In this document: one piece after another, positions 1-12,201 of the stretch
How the letters are laid out: every line of letters begins with the position of its first letter
Position numbering within the stretch: the first letter of the stretch is position 1
Assembly (NCBI RefSeq): GCF_031877795.1
Contig: NC_133970.1
Span: 48,366,828 to 48,430,827 of the forward strand
Reading direction: 5' to 3'
Source of the DNA: Strix aluco
Taxonomy: Eukaryota > Chordata > Aves > Strigiformes > Strigidae
DNA: 64,000 bases
Position numbers and translations under genes: made by a program
The notes under the pieces: model-generated
What the model saw: the letters and a program-made list of their open reading frames with translations, nothing else
Told to the model about the DNA's origin: nothing
Databases searched by the model: none

Positions 1-253
1 AACCCAGACCGGTGATCTGTATTTCCCCATTCCCTCTATCTCCCTCTTTTGCCTTTCCCATTAAGCAATGCAAGGCATATTGTATTGCTTGCCACAACTC
101 GTTATATACTTAGCCAATTATCATGTGTTCAATTAGTACATTGTGAGTAGTTAATAAATGTCTGGACTTTGAGACTTGTCTCACCATTGTCCTCTCCGTT
201 GGGGATTTGCGAATCTGAGTCACTTGTCTCCCTCATCTGAGCAGGACGTGACA
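1..253 (+). mobile_element. 3' part of an LTR (family E), cut by the window start
   Basis: R/U5-like end of a retroviral LTR. It has a polyadenylation signal AATAAA at 153-158 and finishes in GGACGTGACA at 253. The LTR at 10460-11335 has the same terminal sequence on the other strand, so the two are related. The 5' end and any internal sequence lie outside the window, so solo LTR versus provirus cannot be decided. Confidence 0.65.
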
Positions 254-2458
254 CACAGTTGTCAGACAGGAATATACTTTTAAATCTGTTCATTTAATAA
301 TTATTAGGAAGTGTATCATAAGACAGCTGAACTAATCTATGCCCTTGCATAACAGCATCTCAGCCTGGAGAAACACGAACAGCATCTGCCTTTTCTGGCA
401 TGCTGAGACTAGTATTCCCCACCTACCCATAAACCCTGGCCTGTTGAGCTAAGCAACACTTCAGGCACCCCGACAACCAGCATCCTCTTCAGAGATCAAG
501 AGATGCCCAATAACCTCCTCCCAGAGGGAGCTCAGGAAAAAGCCCAGCTCAAGAGAGAAGGGATCCTGGAGAGTGATGGAGGAGCAGCATCCTTTTCAGT
601 AGACTGGAGGTCACTACCTGCTCTGATCTGTTACCACAGTAGAGACACAACAAGGACTGCCACTAGAAGTTGTCCTCAACATCTTCATAAAGCTTGTACA
701 ACCTGTGCTGAGCCACATGCCACTGTCTCATAGCTCTGCTGTTTAAATCTTAAATCTGAGAAGACCTTCCAGATTAATATGAAAGGCAAGGTTCAGGCTT
801 GGAAGGAGACCAAATAACAGAGTGAAAGGAATCAAACAAATGAATTTCTGACAATCATTGATTAAGACTAGACTGTGATGCATGAAAAGTTTGCTTGTGT
901 TTTGCTTCATTTGTTTCCCAAGGACTCCTTAACTGTTTCCCTAGGCCTCTTTGTCTGTTTAGGCAAGAGTAAAATGCTCCCTACAGAAAGCACTAATAGC
1001 AGACTCAAAGCCTTCAATGGGCACTTGGGCAACTCCTAGAATGGGCAAACTAAGATAAGGGGGACTTGAACAAAAGGACACAGAGATCCTATCTAGGGAG
1101 GATGATTCTGCTGATTTAGGAAGAAGACACCTGGACTTGACTTCACAGCGTACGCTCTGGAGAGAAGGTCAACTAGCAAACACCGTGAAGAAGACTGCTT
1201 ACTTCTTCCCTCGACCACCGAAGACCCTCACTCTATTTTTACTACACATGCTCGGACTATGTAAATGAATTCTGGGAACTCATTATCATAAGACACCCCT
1301 TTCCAGGAAATCTAATGAATATGTATGATTTGTGTGCATGTAAACCAATGTCCCTTACTAATTCTTGGGAGCCCTCATGGTGAAGAAGCCCCAGGGCAAC
1401 CCCAGCGCTGCTAATAAAGAATACCTGCTTAACAGTTATATTGGATTCTGACTGTTGAGTTAATTTCTTTGTTTCAAGAGACACCAAAAAGCTTTGAATT
1501 CTGAAAAGGAGACTAGATGCTTCAGCAGCTAAGCAGGGCACCTTGGCTGTTGCAATCACTGCCAGTTTTGTAAGAGTATACCATTTCCCATCTCCTTTCT
1601 CATGAGCTTATGCCAACCACAAATTCATTGGGAGGCTTGCTTGGATTTTTGCAGTAAAATACTGGGCTGATTTTTCTTTCCCAGGAAAGCTGTTTAGCCA
1701 GGCCCAAAGACTGTCAAGCTGTCTCTTGTTTACTTCCTAAAGACAATTTGCAGACAGCAGCAAGAATTAACATGGGAATGACTGGCTCTGTTTATGCCAG
1801 TAACTCATTTTTAAAAAATACATAGCACACTCGGTTGGCATTACTTCCTCCAGCTACACTGAAACATGAAGTTCTCTCTCTTTGAGAATAAAAGCTATGA
1901 AAGTTGCCACATGCCAGGAAACCTTCACTGAACCACTAAAACTAGGGTTGGACAGTGCCTCAAGATATCATAGCATCTTTCCTGCTACCCCAAGACAGGC
2001 ATAGCTAAAGCAAGTGGTTGAAGTTGGCCTCTTGATAACAGCACATCATGCAGGCACATCAGAAGTACGTATTAGCACTGTCTAAAAGGCTTCATAAGAG
2101 ATTTGGACAACTGACTACACTGAAATACTTTCTAAAAGGAAGCCAAAGAGAATGGACCCAACTCCAAGAAAACCAGAGCAAGAACTAGCAATTACTGTAA
2201 ACTACTGAGGATCATCTGAGGAATACTTTATGAGAGAGAAGTAATTTTTACAAATTGTGTCCATTGTAAGCAAGAGAAATGAAATGACAAAATATTAAAA
2301 CTGAGCCATAGTTGTAGACAACTGTGAAAGCTAGAAGATTAAATGACATGTCCAGAACTTACATTTTATGAGCTATTGTATGGACAGCTAAACACCAGTA
2401 AACAATAACATCAACAACAGTAGATAGCTGAGAACCTAATGATGTAAACAGTTAAACC
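254..2458. other. Intergenic, nothing recognised
   Basis: AT-rich sequence without a convincing ORF or a repeat I can name. The short ORFs in it have no family resemblance and no splice context. Confidence 0.5.
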
Positions 2459-2464
2459 TTCACC

Positions 2465-2834
2465 TGTGGGAGATATGGGCAGTGCAGACTATCAATGTGA
2501 TTAAGCAATGCCAATTTTATTGTGGTGAAGCAAGCCTTTTATAATGCAGGTGAGAATCACATGACATAATCACATGGTACAATTCTTTCTGATTGGACAG
2601 TTAGCTTTGCACATGCGCCTTAAACTCTCTTCTGATTGGATGAAAACTGCCACATCGACATTGTACAAAGTTCCTTCTCTGCCCAAACCCACACCCTGAA
2701 GTTGTTTAACTTCCTGGGTTCTTCATTCTTTCCGGGTTATGTCCTCGCGGAAGCTGAGGCTTTACCAGTCTTGCTCATATGCAGGATTGCTCACATGTCC
2801 ATTTTCTCGCAGGGAATCCTTCCGAATCCCCACA
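2465..2834 (-). mobile_element. Solo LTR (family K), minus orientation, 6-bp target duplication
   Basis: Read on the minus strand it starts TGTGGGGATTCGG and ends in CTCCCACA. It has a TATA box (TATAAAAG, complement of 2536-2543) and upstream ATTGG/CCAAT-type boxes. It is flanked by perfect 6-bp direct repeats TTCACC at 2459-2464 and 2835-2840. The second copy at 12609-12991 confirms the family. A 6-bp duplication is the class II (ERVK/alpha-beta) type. There is no coding content. Confidence 0.85.
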
Positions 2835-2853
2835 TTCACCTCTGCAAATGTGG

Positions 2854-4448
2854 TGTCACGGATGAAAGTATTAACACGGTAATGATTTAGCAGCAAATCA
2901 AGATTTATTAATGACTAGCAGAACTTAATCATTAGCCGATTTAAAGAATTACAAAATAATTCAGTAAAATATGTTATGATTGAAGTAGTGACTTAACTAC
3001 AGATTCGAAGATGACAAGATTCACACTAACTTACTATACGGTACCTTAAATCTATACATATATACATGTGCATTCACAAATACAAAACATACAAACACAC
3101 AGACAGACAAAAGTATTTGGATCCAGTAAAAAATCTATGTCCCCACACTCATGAAAATAACTGTGTATACCTAAATGCATGGGTGAGCAGAGAGTGAGCA
3201 GGTGAAAGAGAAGCTAGCTCAAAGTTAAAATTTCCCTCTTGATGCGTGGAAACAGACCCTACAACTCGGAGAGAGTTATAGAGCAGGTATGTTTACTCCA
3301 GCGCCGGGGTGCAAGGGGATTTCTCCACAAAGCTTGCACACCAACAGCACACTTTACCAAAAACTTATCGAGTGTGGCTATACATATTCATTGGATTACA
3401 TAACACAAACATCCATATGCATGAGTGAGGCTGGGTTAGCTCTAGAGGCTGGGGGCAGCAGTTTATGTTCTCTTTGCACCTGCGCATTGCCTCCTGGGGG
3501 GCGTCTTCAGGGGTCTGTTGGAGGAAGGCTCACAGTCCTCCTCACCTTGTACTTCTCCTCGGAGCATGCGCAGATTCTCTTGGCCAATTTCTTGAACAAC
3601 AAGAGTGGTTTCAGCCAGTTTACTCATTCTATCTCATCTAAAAGTGCCAGTGTATCCATTTCTACCGTCCATACATGGCTATCTATTCATTACCAAGACT
3701 AAACTTGCTAGAGCACATCTGCTTTCCAAGGACATGTCTCTTATTTTTGCCGAACACAGTAATTCTTGGTAGGTTTCCACAGAAAACTGCTTTGTTTTGA
3801 TGAACACAGTAGCCCTTGGTAAAATTCCGCAGAACAGTCAGGGCAAGCAGGATTATTAAGCAATATTCAGAAATCATTATAAGTTGCTATAAGTAAATAA
3901 GTTGCAAAGTAGGTGATCATTTCCCTGTATCATCTGTATCACTCTTCTTGAGTTTAGAGTAAATACAATGTCTTGGCATTCCTCAACGGGCAATAATTGA
4001 GACTCAAGCAGGTCGACTTCGCTCTGGCCTTCCGTTGGCTCTCTCAGTGGATGGTACCTCGAGGAGTTAATGCCTGAGAGGGGTCCCAAGCCAGGGGAGA
4101 TGCTAGTCACAGACCTGCTGCTGTTTATAGGGTCCAAGACTTTTGTCAGATACTTATCACTCCAGCCTAACTCAGACAATGAGGTGTTCTGGTGTCTTCC
4201 ATCAGTTGTGCAAGAACTTGCTGGGTGTGCAATTCTGTTACTGTTCTACCAGGCCCTTAGGAGGTGATGAGCTGTTATAACCTTTCCCAAGCAATAAGGA
4301 GGGTAGAGCCAGGCTCGTGAAAGGGGTGTCTTAACGCTCTGTTTACTGCTGTCAGCAGTACTTATCTCCCCAGGTTGGTATGTGGCCTAGGAGGGGGAGA
4401 GGAATCACCAAGTGGCACAGGAAGGGGGGGGGAAATTGCACCACCACA
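2854..4448 (-). mobile_element. LTR (family C), minus orientation, split by a nested LTR
   Basis: The two arms, 2854-3239 and 3942-4448, match the uninterrupted copies at 25350-26316 and 45546-46449 in reverse orientation. On the minus strand it starts TGTGGTGGTGCAA and ends CATCCGTGACA. The flanking 5-mers TGTGG and GGTGG agree at 4 of 5 positions, a probable decayed 5-bp duplication. A separate 702-bp LTR is inserted at 3240. Confidence 0.8.
3240..3941 (-). mobile_element. LTR (family D) nested in the family C LTR, 4-bp target duplication
   Basis: A 702-bp TG...CA unit flanked by CTCT at 3236-3239 and 3942-3945. Removing it restores continuity with the family C copies at 25.9 kb and 46.0 kb. 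Its minus-strand 3' end (AGTAAACATACCTGC... GTTTCCACGCATCA) resembles the end of the LTR at 4603-5268. A 4-bp duplication fits a class I (gammaretrovirus-like) integrase. Confidence 0.75.
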
Positions 4449-4531
4449 GGTGGAGTATTTTCAGGGAAATACAAGCCTGCAGGTTGCTTTCTAAATGGTA
4501 AATCTCCAACTCTCCATTGTGTAAAAATACT

Positions 4532-4551
4532 CACACACACACACACACACA
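4532..4551 (+). repeat. (CA)10 microsatellite
   Basis: Ten uninterrupted CA dinucleotides between the two LTRs. A shorter GT run lies at 44296-44309. Confidence 0.95.
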
Positions 4552-4602
4552 ATAAGTATTTTAATGACAGATTTCTTCAGTCTTGAATCTATTAATTCAG
4601 AT

Positions 4603-5268
4603 TGAGATGAGGAGCTAGGAAATTAAAATAGGATATAGAAATTAGGCACTCAAGAAATGAAGGTATAACTTAGTTTAGAGATAAAGATGGAAGACTTAGA
4701 GATCAGGCTGGGGGCTAGAGGCCCATTAGTTAAAAGATAACTAAGATTGAATAGGATAATAGATCATAGTCGATGGGCCAGAGAGCAGAACAATATGGAA
4801 ACCTTGATTAATGGAAGGTTGCTGTGAGAGAACGCTTCCTGATGGAATAGGGAGACAGCCCTAAAAACTGGTCAAAACCAACCCTATGGTCCGGCCTGAG
4901 TCCAGGAGGCGACAGAGACTGCGCAAGGAACGGAGGTAAAAAGTTCAACAGTGAGGAAGAGGAGCTACTTCATCTCTGCGACCCCAGCCCACGACCACCA
5001 GGACACACTGCGCAGACGCGACTAGGAGGAGACCGGGGCGGAACATATGAAAAAGACTTTCAGGCTCATTATAATACGAAGCGGGGATAGGTCATGCATA
5101 TGTATAGGCGTATTATGAATATGTGATGCTTTGTAGCATAAAGCCAAGACAAGGTGCCACGAGAGGGGCGCATGCTTGTGGTGGAGCGATCCCCCGTGCG
5201 TCTCAGCGCTGAATAAACATACCTACTTCATAACCTTATAGGTTGGGGAGTCGTGTTTCCGCAAGTCA
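4603..5268 (+). mobile_element. Solo LTR (family D), plus orientation, 4-bp target duplication
   Basis: A 666-bp element from TGAGATGAGG to GTTTCCGCAAGTCA. It is flanked by AGAT at 4599-4602 and 5269-5272 and has a polyadenylation signal AATAAA at 5212-5217 followed by CATACCTACTTC. The last 60 bases resemble the end of the nested LTR at 3240-3941, while the 5' halves look different. Confidence 0.75.
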
Positions 5269-5399
5269 AGATAACAACAGTGTAGTAACTAGAAAAAAGT
5301 TCTTCTCCTTGCTTGATGTCTCAGTGACAAGCACTACACCCCTCAGGTGTACAGCATCCAAGGTTCCTAAAAATTCAGTCTTACCTCTTCTTTTATTAG

Positions 5400-6174
5400 C
5401 ATTGGAGAGGCTTGACAGGTGGACCCGTGCAAACCTCATGGAGTTCAACAAGGCCAAGAGCAAGGTCCTGCACATGGGTCGGGGCAATCCCAAGCACAAA
5501 CACAGGCTGGGCAAGGAGTGGATTGGGAGCAGCCCCAAGGAGAAGGACTTGGGGGTATTGGTGGATGGAAAACTGCCTGTGAGCCAGCAATGTGCGCTCA
5601 CAGCCCAGAAACCCAACCGTGTCCTGGGCTGCAGCTAGAGCAGTGTGGGCAGCAGGGCGAGGGGGGGGATTCTCCCCCTCTGCTCTGCTCTCTTGAGACC
5701 CCCCCTGCAGTGCTGGGTCCAGCTCTGGGGGCACCAACGTAATACAGACATTGAACTGCTCGAGTGGGTCCAGAGGAGGCCATGAAGATGGTCAGGGGGC
5801 TGGAGCAGCTCCCCTGTGAGGACAGGCTGAGAGAGTTGGGGGAGGGGTTAGCTGGAGAAGAGAAGGCTCTGGGGAGACCCTATAGCGGCCTTCCAGTACT
5901 TAAAGGGGGCCTACAGGAAAGGTGGGGAAGGACTCTTGATCAGGGAGTGTAGGCATAGGACAAAGGGAAATGGTTTTAAACTGAAAGAGGGTAGATTTAG
6001 ATTAAATTTAAGAAAGAAATTATTTACTGTGAGGGTGGTGAGGCACTGGCACAGGTTGCCCAGAGAAGTTGTGGCTGCCTCCTCCCTGGAAGTGTTCAAG
6101 GCCAGGTTGGACGGGGCTTTGGGCAACCTGGTCCCCATGGCAGGGGGGTTGCAACTAGATTATCTTTAAGGTCC
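5400..6174 (+). mobile_element. CR1 LINE 3' fragment (CR1-a), plus orientation
   Basis: 5'-truncated CR1. Reading frames encode the end of ORF2 (for example [20 protein letters not shown] near 5401), followed by the typical CR1 3' region ending in a 'gatctttaaggtcc'-type sequence at 6174. The final CR1 bases reappear at about 11357, because an LTR inserted at 6175. The coding frame is broken several times, so it cannot move by itself. Confidence 0.85.
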
Positions 6175-6619
6175 TACATTGGGTTTGTGTGTGGCAGGGT
6201 TTTGGTGGGGGGGGAGGGGCTACAGAGGTGGCTCCTGTGAGAAGCTTCTCAAAGCTCCCCCAGCTCCAAGTCGGACCCACATCTGGCCAAGGCCGAGCCA
6301 ATTAGAAATGGTGGCTGCATCTCTGTGAGAACATATTTAAGAAGGGGAACCTGGAAGGAGGACACCTCTGTAAACACCGAGGTCAGTGGAGGAAAGGAGG
6401 AGGAAGGGAGGAGGTACACTGGAGCAGAGACTCCCCTGCAGCCCGTGGTGAGAGGGCAGGCAGTGCCCCTGCAGCCTATGGAGGTCACCAGTGGAGCAGA
6501 TGCCCACCTGCAGCCCGTGGAGAACCCCACGCTGGAGCAGGGGGCTGCGCCTGAGGAAGGCTGGGACTCTGAGGGAAGCCCGTGCTGGAGCAGTCTGTTG
6601 CTGGGAGGACTGCAGTCCA

Positions 6620-9600
6620 CACAGAATTACAGAATCATATAGGTTGGAAAAGACCTTGAAGATCCTCCAGTCCAACCATTAACCTCACACTGACAGATCC
6701 CAACTCCACCAGATCCCTCAGCGCTGGGTCAACCCGACTCTTCAACCCCTCCAGGGATGGGGACTCCCCCCCTGCCCTGGGCAGCCCATTCCAACGCCCA
6801 ACAGCCCCTTCTGCAAAGAAATCCTTCCTAAGAGCCAGTCTGACCCTGCCCTGGTGCAGCTTGAGGCCATTCCCTCTTGGCCTGCCGCTGGTTCCTTGGC
6901 TCAAGAGACTCATCCCCCCTCTCTGCACCCTCCTTTCAGGGAGTTGCAGAGGGCCAGGAGGTCTCCCCTCAGCCTCCTCTTCTCCACACTAAACCCCCCC
7001 AGTTCCCTCAGCCGCTCCCCATCAGACCTGTGCTCCAGACCCTGCACCAGCTCCGTTGCCCTTCTCTGGACACGCTCGAGTCATTCAATGGCCTTTTTGG
7101 GGTGAGGGGCCCAAAACTGAACCCACTCATCGAGGGGCGGCCTCACCAGTACAGGGTCAAGATCCCTTCCCTGTCCCTGCTGGCCACGCTAGTGCTGATA
7201 CAAGCCAGGATGCCATTGGCCTTCTTGGCCACCTGGGCACACTGCTGGCTCATTATCAATCAACCCCCCCAGGTCCCTCTCTGACTGGCAGCTCTCCAGC
7301 CACTCCTCCCCAAGCCTGTAGCCCTGCTGGGGGTTTTTGTGGCCCAAGGGCAGCACCCGGCATTTGGCCTTATTGAAACTCCTCCAGTTGGCCTCAGCCC
7401 ATCGCTCCAGCCTGGCCAGGTCTCTCTGCAGAGCCTCCCTACCCTCGAGCAGATCAACACTCCCACCCAACTGGGTGTCATCTGCAAACTGACTGAGGGT
7501 GCACTCGATCCCCTCGTGTAGATCATCAATAAAGATTTTACACAGGAGCGGCCCCAACACCGAGCCCTGGGGGACACCACTCGTGACCGGCCACCAACTG
7601 GATTTAACTCCGTTCACCACAACTCTTTGGGCCCGGCCATCAGCCAGTTTTTTACCCAGCAAAGCGTGTGCCCATCCAAGCCACGAGCAGCCAGTTTCAC
7701 CAGGAGAATGCTGTGGGAAACGGTGTCAAAGGCCTTACTGAAGTCAGGGTAGACAACATCCACAGCCTTTCCCTCACCCAATAAGCAGGTCGCCCTGTCG
7801 TAGAAGGAGATCAGGTTTGTCAAGCAGGACCTGCCTTTCATAAACCCATGCTGACTGGGCCTGAGCATCTGGTTGTCCCGCATGTGCTGTGTGATGGTGC
7901 TCAGGATGAGCTGCTCCATCAGCTTCCCGGGCACCGACGTCAAGCTGACAGGCCTGTAATTTCCCGGATCATCCTTCCGACCCTTCTTATAGATGGGCGT
8001 CACATTGGCCAGTTTCCAATCTGTCGGGACCTCCCCGGTCAGCCAGGACTGCTGGGAAATGATGGAAAGCGGCTTGGCGAGCACCCAGCCAGCTCCTTCA
8101 GCACCCTCGGGTGTATCCCATCCGGTCCCATAGACTTGTGTGTGTCTATGTGATGCAGTAGGTCACTGCCTGTCTCCTCCTGGATTGTGGGGGGGGTCGT
8201 TCTCCCAGTCTCTGTCCTCTGGCTGAGGAGGCTGGATTCCCTCAGTACAACTGGTCTTGTTATTAAAGACTGAGGCAAAGAAGGCATTAAGCACCTCAGC
8301 CTTCTCCTCAGCACTTGTTGCCACATTTCCTCCTGCGTCTAGCAGGGGATAGAGGCTCTTCCTGGTCTTTCTTTTGCTGTTGACATATTTATAGAAACAT
8401 TTCTTGTTGTCCTTGACTGCTGAAGCCAGAGTAATTTCTAGCTGGGCTTTAGCCCTCCTGATTTCCGCCCTGCATAGCCTCACAGCCTCTTTGTAATCAC
8501 TGTGAGTGGCTAGCCCCTTCTTCCAAAGGCTGTAAACTCTCCTTTTCTCCCTGAGCTGCAGCCAAAGCTCCCTGTTCAGCCAGGGGGGGTCTTCTCTGGT
8601 GCCGGCTTCTCTTACAGCACCTGGGGACCACCTGCTCCTGAGCCATTAAGACTTCCTTCCTAAAGAGTGCCCAGCCTTCCTGGACCCCGATACCCTTCAG
8701 GACCGTCTCCCAAGGGATCTTGTCAAGCAGGTGCCCAAACAGGACAAAGTCAGCCCTTTGGAAGTCCAGGATGTCAGTTCTGCTTAGCCCTCTCCTGGCC
8801 TCTCTAAGACTAGAGAACTCTCTTATTTCATGATCGCTGTGCCCTAGTTAGCCTCCAACCGCCACATCCTCCACCAGTCCTTCTCTGCTCACAAAGAGGA
8901 GATCCAGCAGGGCACCTTCTCTGGTCAGTTCCCTCACCAGCTGTGTCAGGAAGTTGTCTCCCACACATTCCAGGAATCTCCGGGACTGGTCCCGCTCTGC
9001 TGTGTTGTATTTCCAGCAGATGTCTGGGAAGTTCAAGTCTCCCACAAGAACAAGGGCAAGCCATCGTGAGATTTCTCCTAAGTGCCTATAGAATATTTCA
9101 TCCACCTCTCTGTCCTGGGTGGGTGGCCTATAGTAGACTCCCACTACAACATCTGCCCTGTTTGGCCTTCCCCCTGATTCTAACGCAAAGACACTCCACC
9201 CTGTCTTCACTACACTTGTACTCAAAGCAATCATAACAGTCCCTAACATACAGCGCCACCCCACCGCCTCTCCTGCCTTGTCTGTCCCTCCTAAAGAGCT
9301 TGTAGCCCTCAACAGGCGCACTCCAGTCACGGGTGACATCCCACCATGTTTCTGTAATAGCCACTACATCACAATTTTCCTGTTTCATCACGGCTTCAAG
9401 CTCCTCCTGTTTGATACCCATGCTGTGTGCATTGGTATACACGCACTTCAGATGGGCTGGTGTTTTGCCCCCTTCCCCCTTCAGATCTAGTTTAAAGCTC
9501 TGTCAATGAGCCCAGCTAACTCCTGCCCCAAGATCCTCTTCCCCCTCTGGGACAGGTGCATTCCATCTAATGCCAACCCAGGATTGAAAAATCCAAAGCC

Positions 9601-9935
9601 CTGATGGTAACACCAGTCTTGGAGCTACAAGTTCATCTGCTGAGTTCTCTGGTATTCTTCTTCATCCATCCCCCCAACTGAAGGGATGGAGGAGAACACA
9701 ATTTGTGCCCCCAACCCCTTAATCACTTTCCCCAGGGCCCTAAAATCTCTCTTCATTGCTTTAGGACTTCTCCTGGTAATATCTTCGCTACCCACCTGAA
9801 AAACCAGGAGAGGGTAGTAGTCCTTGGGTCTCTCTTAGAGCGGGGAGTTTTGCCGTGAGGTCCTTGACGCAGGCCCCAGGGAGGCCACAGACTTCCCTAT
9901 GAAGCGGGTCTGGTCTGCATATTGGGCCTTCAACA
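6620..9935 (-). mobile_element. Long CR1 LINE copy (CR1-b), minus orientation, inside LTR family B
   Basis: About 3.3 kb. The 3' tail is at 6620 (complement of an 'agaatcatataggttggaaaag' type end) and the 5' truncation is in ORF1 near 9935. Minus-strand frames give the end of ORF1 (near 9490-9900), the endonuclease (about 9442-8850) and reverse transcriptase (about 8480-7190). The LTR sequence is continuous when this block is removed. CR1 copies of full length are about 4.5 kb, so this is one of the longer fragments, but its frames are disrupted. Confidence 0.85.
6860..9442 (-). pseudogene. CR1-b ORF2 remnant: endonuclease plus reverse transcriptase
   Basis: The CR1 ORF2 protein nicks target DNA and copies the element RNA. 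The N-terminal APE-type endonuclease is visible as VVAITETWWD and GDLNFPDICW, in two different frames. The reverse transcriptase has a NYRPVSLTS block, [10 protein letters not shown] (palm motif A), [12 protein letters not shown] (motif B) and FADDTQ (catalytic DD). At least three frame changes separate these blocks, so no intact ORF2 protein can be made. The assignment to the CR1 family is certain. Exact ends of the reading frame are approximate. Confidence 0.85.
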
Positions 9936-10459
9936 CCCCACAGAAGGGACCCACGCTGGATCAGCTCAGGAAGAGATGCAGCCCATGGGAAGGACCCATG
10001 TTGGAACAGTTCACATAGAACTGTCTCCCATGAGAGGGACCCCACAGTGAAGCCAGGGAAGAATATGAGGAGTCTTCCCCCCGAGGAGGAAGGAGCAGCA
10101 GAAACAATGGATGATGAACTGATCACAACCCCCATTTGCCATCCTCCTGCACTGCTCAGGGGGAGGAGGTAGAGAAAACAGGAGCAAAGCTGAGCCCAGG
10201 AAGAAGGGATGGGTGGGGGGAAGGTGTTTTTAAGGTGTGGTTGTATTTCCCACTGTCCTACTCTGAGTGGTAAATTAGTGGTGGTGGTGTTTAAATTAAA
10301 TTGATGCTCTTTTTTCTTCCCCAATCAAATCTATCATTTGCCCATGACCATAATGGGCCAATCATCCCTCCCTGTCCTTATGTCAATTTTATTTTCTTCC
10401 CCCCCCTCTGTGAGGGGGAAGGGGTGAGTGAGCAGCTGTGTGGTGCTCAGTTGCCCTCT

Positions 10460-11335
10460 TGTCACGTCCCAATTTCTGGGGACAATGACTGAGATTCGCC
10501 AATTCACAGGTCAGGATTAAGGTGAAACAACACCAGGGATTCTTCAATTCACAATTCAATTTTTATTTGTTCACAACAGATATTGGCATGAAACTTTGTC
10601 AGTAAGCCTTGCAACCTCTGCAACAAGTGGTAAACCTCATAACATACACCGCCAAATTGCCAAACCTTACAACATACACCAACTAGCATCAGATCTTATA
10701 CCCTGACAAGCCTTGCCTTATATGCAGGGATACAGAATGAGAAGAAAAACAGAAAAAGAGAGTGAGAGAGGCAGGGAGGGAGACAGACAAAAAGGAAGAT
10801 TTCACCAGTCCTGGTTCCAGCATTGGTCCAGCCACCCCAAGGGTCCAGTTCTGGAGGGGTGCAGCCACCTGGGGCTTTGACTCATGTCCTTTTATAACTC
10901 CTTGCTCCTCTTCCAGGCAGGCACTTGGACTCGTTATGCTAATTAGGCATCATGTGCAGTCTATGCTTCTAGAATTCTCCTTGCTTTTGGTACATGTGTA
11001 GTTTGTACCTTCAGCTTCTTCTGGAAATGAGTCGGTGTGCTCGAGGGCTGTTGGGGAGTTACTCCCCCCTCCCCACAGGTGTGACCATTGTCTGACCTTT
11101 CTTCTTGGCACATGCATCGTGAAAACAGTTTCTCTATTGGCTCTACAGAGTCACTCAGGATAGGGAAGTTCAGCCTCCAAAAAGTGTGGTCCCACCTTCA
11201 CGGGACCCCCTCCTCTCACCGTGCCTCCCTGTCATTACCTGCACAGTCCCAACGTTTCCATAGAAATAGTTTCCTTTACCAAATTTCTTTATCGGATGTT
11301 TGAGACATTAACTATAGTTTCATTGAATTGTCACA
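10460..11335 (-). mobile_element. LTR (family E) nested in LTR family B, 5-bp target duplication
   Basis: An 876-bp element. On the minus strand it runs from TGTGACAATTCAATG to GGGACGTGACA, with TATAAAAG (complement of 10889-10896) and AATAAA (complement of 10562-10567). Perfect 5-bp duplications CCTCT flank it at 10455-10459 and 11336-11340. The family B sequence continues directly after it (CTGGGCTTAAA). Its end matches the LTR at 1-253. Confidence 0.85.
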
Positions 11336-11356
11336 CCTCTGGGCTTAAACACATGA

Positions 11357-11376
11357 CCCTAACCATTCTATGGTTT
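11357..11376 (+). mobile_element. Tail of CR1-a, displaced by the nested insertions
   Basis: TAACCATTCTATGGTTTATT is the CR1 3'-terminal sequence. It is expected directly after 'aaggtcc' at 6174, and about 5.2 kb of later insertions now separate them. Confidence 0.65.
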
Positions 11377-11699
11377 ATTTATCTGCAGTTTACAGATGCA
11401 TCTTTAACCTTGCCTTAACAAAGTCTAAGGTTAAGCAGAAAAGCTGGTTTTCCAATATGCACAATAACTCTATCCAACCAAATTTTAGATTTTTAAAATA
11501 GCTCCAGAATTACATTACAAGTCTAGATGATCTGCTCTAAAATCCTTGTACATCCTCTAAATAAAGAGGATTAATTTGGTCCCTGAAGGTAGCAACTGTG
11601 ATATAGTATACTTCATATTTGCTAAATTTCATGGTTAATAATTATGCTAGTAGCTATAGCTACTGCACACCTGGGGATAATCATAAGATTGGTCAGGTG

Positions 11700-12201
11700 A
11701 GACATTGAAATTTATAAAGCATAGGCTTTGTTCTCCACACCCTAGAAAATGACTGGAACATCCTGGACCATAAAGACAATGTATAGAATTGTGTTGAGAA
11801 TGAGCTATTTGACAGTCTGACAAAGTGATTAATCGATCAGTTAACTTGGCAATGAAACCAACTTTTGGGTGTCCTGTAGTGAACTACCTTCATTATAATA
11901 CTAAAACCACACCCACAGGTCAAAGAGACCCCTGCCCAGGTTAAGACCCTTCCCCTGAGCATGCAGAGTAGTAGAAGCATTAGGTAAGCCGTGTTATAAT
12001 TGTATGATAATCACAAACCAATCAGTATCTAATAGGCGTGTTTGGAAAAGCACTAACCTCTGATTTTTGTGTATAGAAGCAGCATGAAAACCTGCTGTTG
12101 GGGTGCTTGATTTGTGGAAAAGTCCACTGAGCACCCAGGTCTGAATAAATACAGTATCTCTCCTGAATGTGTTAAGATTGGTTCATTGCATGCCGGGCAC
12201 A
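11700..12201 (+). mobile_element. LTR (family F), plus orientation, 5' border unresolved
   Basis: The 3' end is LTR-like: a CCAAT box region near 12010-12030, a TATA-like GTATAG near 12070, AATAAA at 12144-12149, and the terminus GCCGGGCACA at 12201. I could not find a matching target duplication, so the 5' edge is approximate. Confidence 0.55.

Larger units (their letters stand above)
6175..11356 (+). mobile_element. LTR (family B) in three pieces, interrupted by a CR1 and another LTR
   Basis: Pieces 6175-6619, 9936-10459 and about 11341-11356 add up to 985 bp. The uninterrupted copy at 60990-61973 is 984 bp and shares the sequence throughout. It starts TACATTGGGTTTGTG and its last piece reads CTGGGCTTAAACACATGA, against CTGGGCTTTAAATCACAACA in the other copy. 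The body holds imperfect repeats built on 'cacgctggagcag'. It was inserted into the 3' tail of CR1-a and later received CR1-b and an LTR-E copy. Confidence 0.8.

Noticed and set aside
9788..10324. 178-codon minus-strand ORF
   Set aside because: Spans the CR1-b/LTR-B junction, so it is a chimera of two repeats, with only a few ORF1-like residues.
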